A stretch of 64,000 nt of DNA, taken from assembly GCA_950106755.1 (NCBI GenBank), contig OX467089.1, forward strand, positions 1,056,501 through 1,120,500, written 5' to 3'. The first letter of the stretch is position 1. The number at the start of each line of letters is the position of its first letter. A model generated the notes under the pieces. The model had not been told where the DNA came from, did not search any database, and saw only the letters and a program-made list of their open reading frames with translations. The translations under genes were made by a program, and so were the position numbers. Shown here in pieces: positions 63,311 to 64,000 of this stretch. This DNA is from Climacium dendroides (taxonomy: Eukaryota; Streptophyta; Bryopsida; Hypnales; Climaciaceae).

Positions 63311-64000
63311 CCTTCTACTTGTTCTTGATGGGAATATCTAATGTGTAGAAATTCCAAACCTTTAACATGAGATTGCTTTGGTTGTTGTACCACACTAGTC
63401 CAACCACAATCCTTAAAGCGGTTATTATTTTTAAAATGATAAATAAAAGTCCACCTCTTCTTCATTCCAAAGATGCACTAAGTTATGGTAGGAGGTTCAA
63501 TAATCACATGATCTTTTGGAACCACTTATTAGTAGACTCCTTGAAAATAGTACAAACAAGTAAATTTCTATAACAGAAGAAAGTTTGTTTTCATGGAGAA
63601 ATGTGTTTGGACTTGCATGACTTTAAGAAGTTCGAGAAGTGATTGGGGCTCATGCTGACATTGTTTTTTTCTTGAGAAGTGTGTTATTAATTGCTTCAAT
63701 GTAAAATATGAGTATTTGTAAGTGTAGAGGGTGGTAGGGCTTTTTTTTAGGCTTTTTGGTGCTAGATTGCATTAGAAAAAATAATTTGGCTAAAAATCGC
63801 CAAAAATGAAGTAAAAAAACTTGGATGAAATCGCCAGACAACTTCAAATTGAGAAAAAAAATTAAATGAAATCACCAGATTTTGGATGAAAAGTACATTA
63901 TACATCCAATATATGGATGAATGTTGTAATTTGGAGCACCACTATAACATTTAATATCGCCACTGTGGCTTTTTGTGAAAAATGAAAAAAAAAAGCCTTG
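63311..64000. other. AT-rich non-coding flank with a short ATGAAATCGCCAGA repeat
   Basis: No supportable gene. Near 63825 and 63867 the motif ATGAAATCGCCAGA / ATGAAATCACCAGA occurs twice, about 42 bp apart. Related AAATCGCCA and ATATCGCCA occur near 63796 and 63954. GGCTTTTTTTTAGGC near 63738 and a run ending AAAAAAGCC near 63990 are loosely inverted, which may hint at an element running past the window edge. Confidence 0.4.

Noticed and set aside
62739..63847. Short frames at 62739-62939, 63271-63465, 63367-63573 and 63650-63847
   Set aside because: Chance frames. Some overlap on opposite strands, and they include retroposon tail or homopolymer sequence.
63736..64000. Terminal inverted repeats of a DNA transposon (GGCTTTTTTTT near 63738 and AAAAAAGCC near 63990)
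   Set aside because: The match is mostly homopolymer, the right end is cut by the window and no target-site duplication can be tested.

Overview
The window has two unequal parts. Positions 1 to about 57,785 are one uninterrupted head-to-tail satellite DNA array. Its monomer is 175-176 bp, which gives roughly 330 copies, all in the same orientation and with the left end outside the window. Positions 57,786-64,000 are ordinary AT-rich, non-tandem flanking DNA with no convincing intact gene. The nucleosome-sized monomer, the higher-order organisation, the low gene content and the short retroposon tails in the flank point to a nuclear chromosome of a eukaryote. A land plant with a large genome is the most likely source, but nothing here fixes the species.

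The array is not a monotonous repeat. Monomers fall into recognisable variant types, set by a few diagnostic sites: GAGGAT, GAGGTT or GAGGTTTC at the monomer joint; CACGTACGCGGTCATTC versus CAGGTACGAGGTTATC; CCCGTGA, CCCGTAA or ACGTGAA after the T9 tract; and TTTCCCA versus TTTCCTA. Ordered blocks of these types are themselves duplicated in tandem, forming higher-order repeats (HORs). The clearest are a 4-mer (702 bp, from 1485), a 12-mer (2103 bp, 6838-11229), 5- and 7-mer modules (11-17 kb), 3- to 5-mer modules (17.3-20.9 kb), a 6-mer nested in a 12-mer (1051 and 2102 bp, 34.75-39.05 kb), a 14-mer (2453 bp, 38.89-43.80 kb) and a 15-mer (2637 bp, 44.77-50.09 kb). The right-hand 7.7 kb is more diverged and holds most of a subfamily with a 5-bp insertion that creates a new inverted repeat.

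The array stops abruptly about 72 nt into a monomer at 57,785. Directly after the break lies a 133-codon open frame of unknown identity whose 5' part is missing. The rest of the flank holds several short retroposon 3' tails in one orientation, one of them with an 11-bp target-site duplication. It also has a possible tRNA-derived SINE, an (ATTT)n microsatellite, a 22-bp perfect palindrome and a G-quadruplex motif.

The most interesting content is the HOR satellite itself, a candidate centromeric or heterochromatic block. It is notable for varied, overlapping HOR periods, short dyad symmetries in every monomer, CpG-decay variants and no visible transposon insertion across 57.8 kb. The centromere role is inference from structure only.
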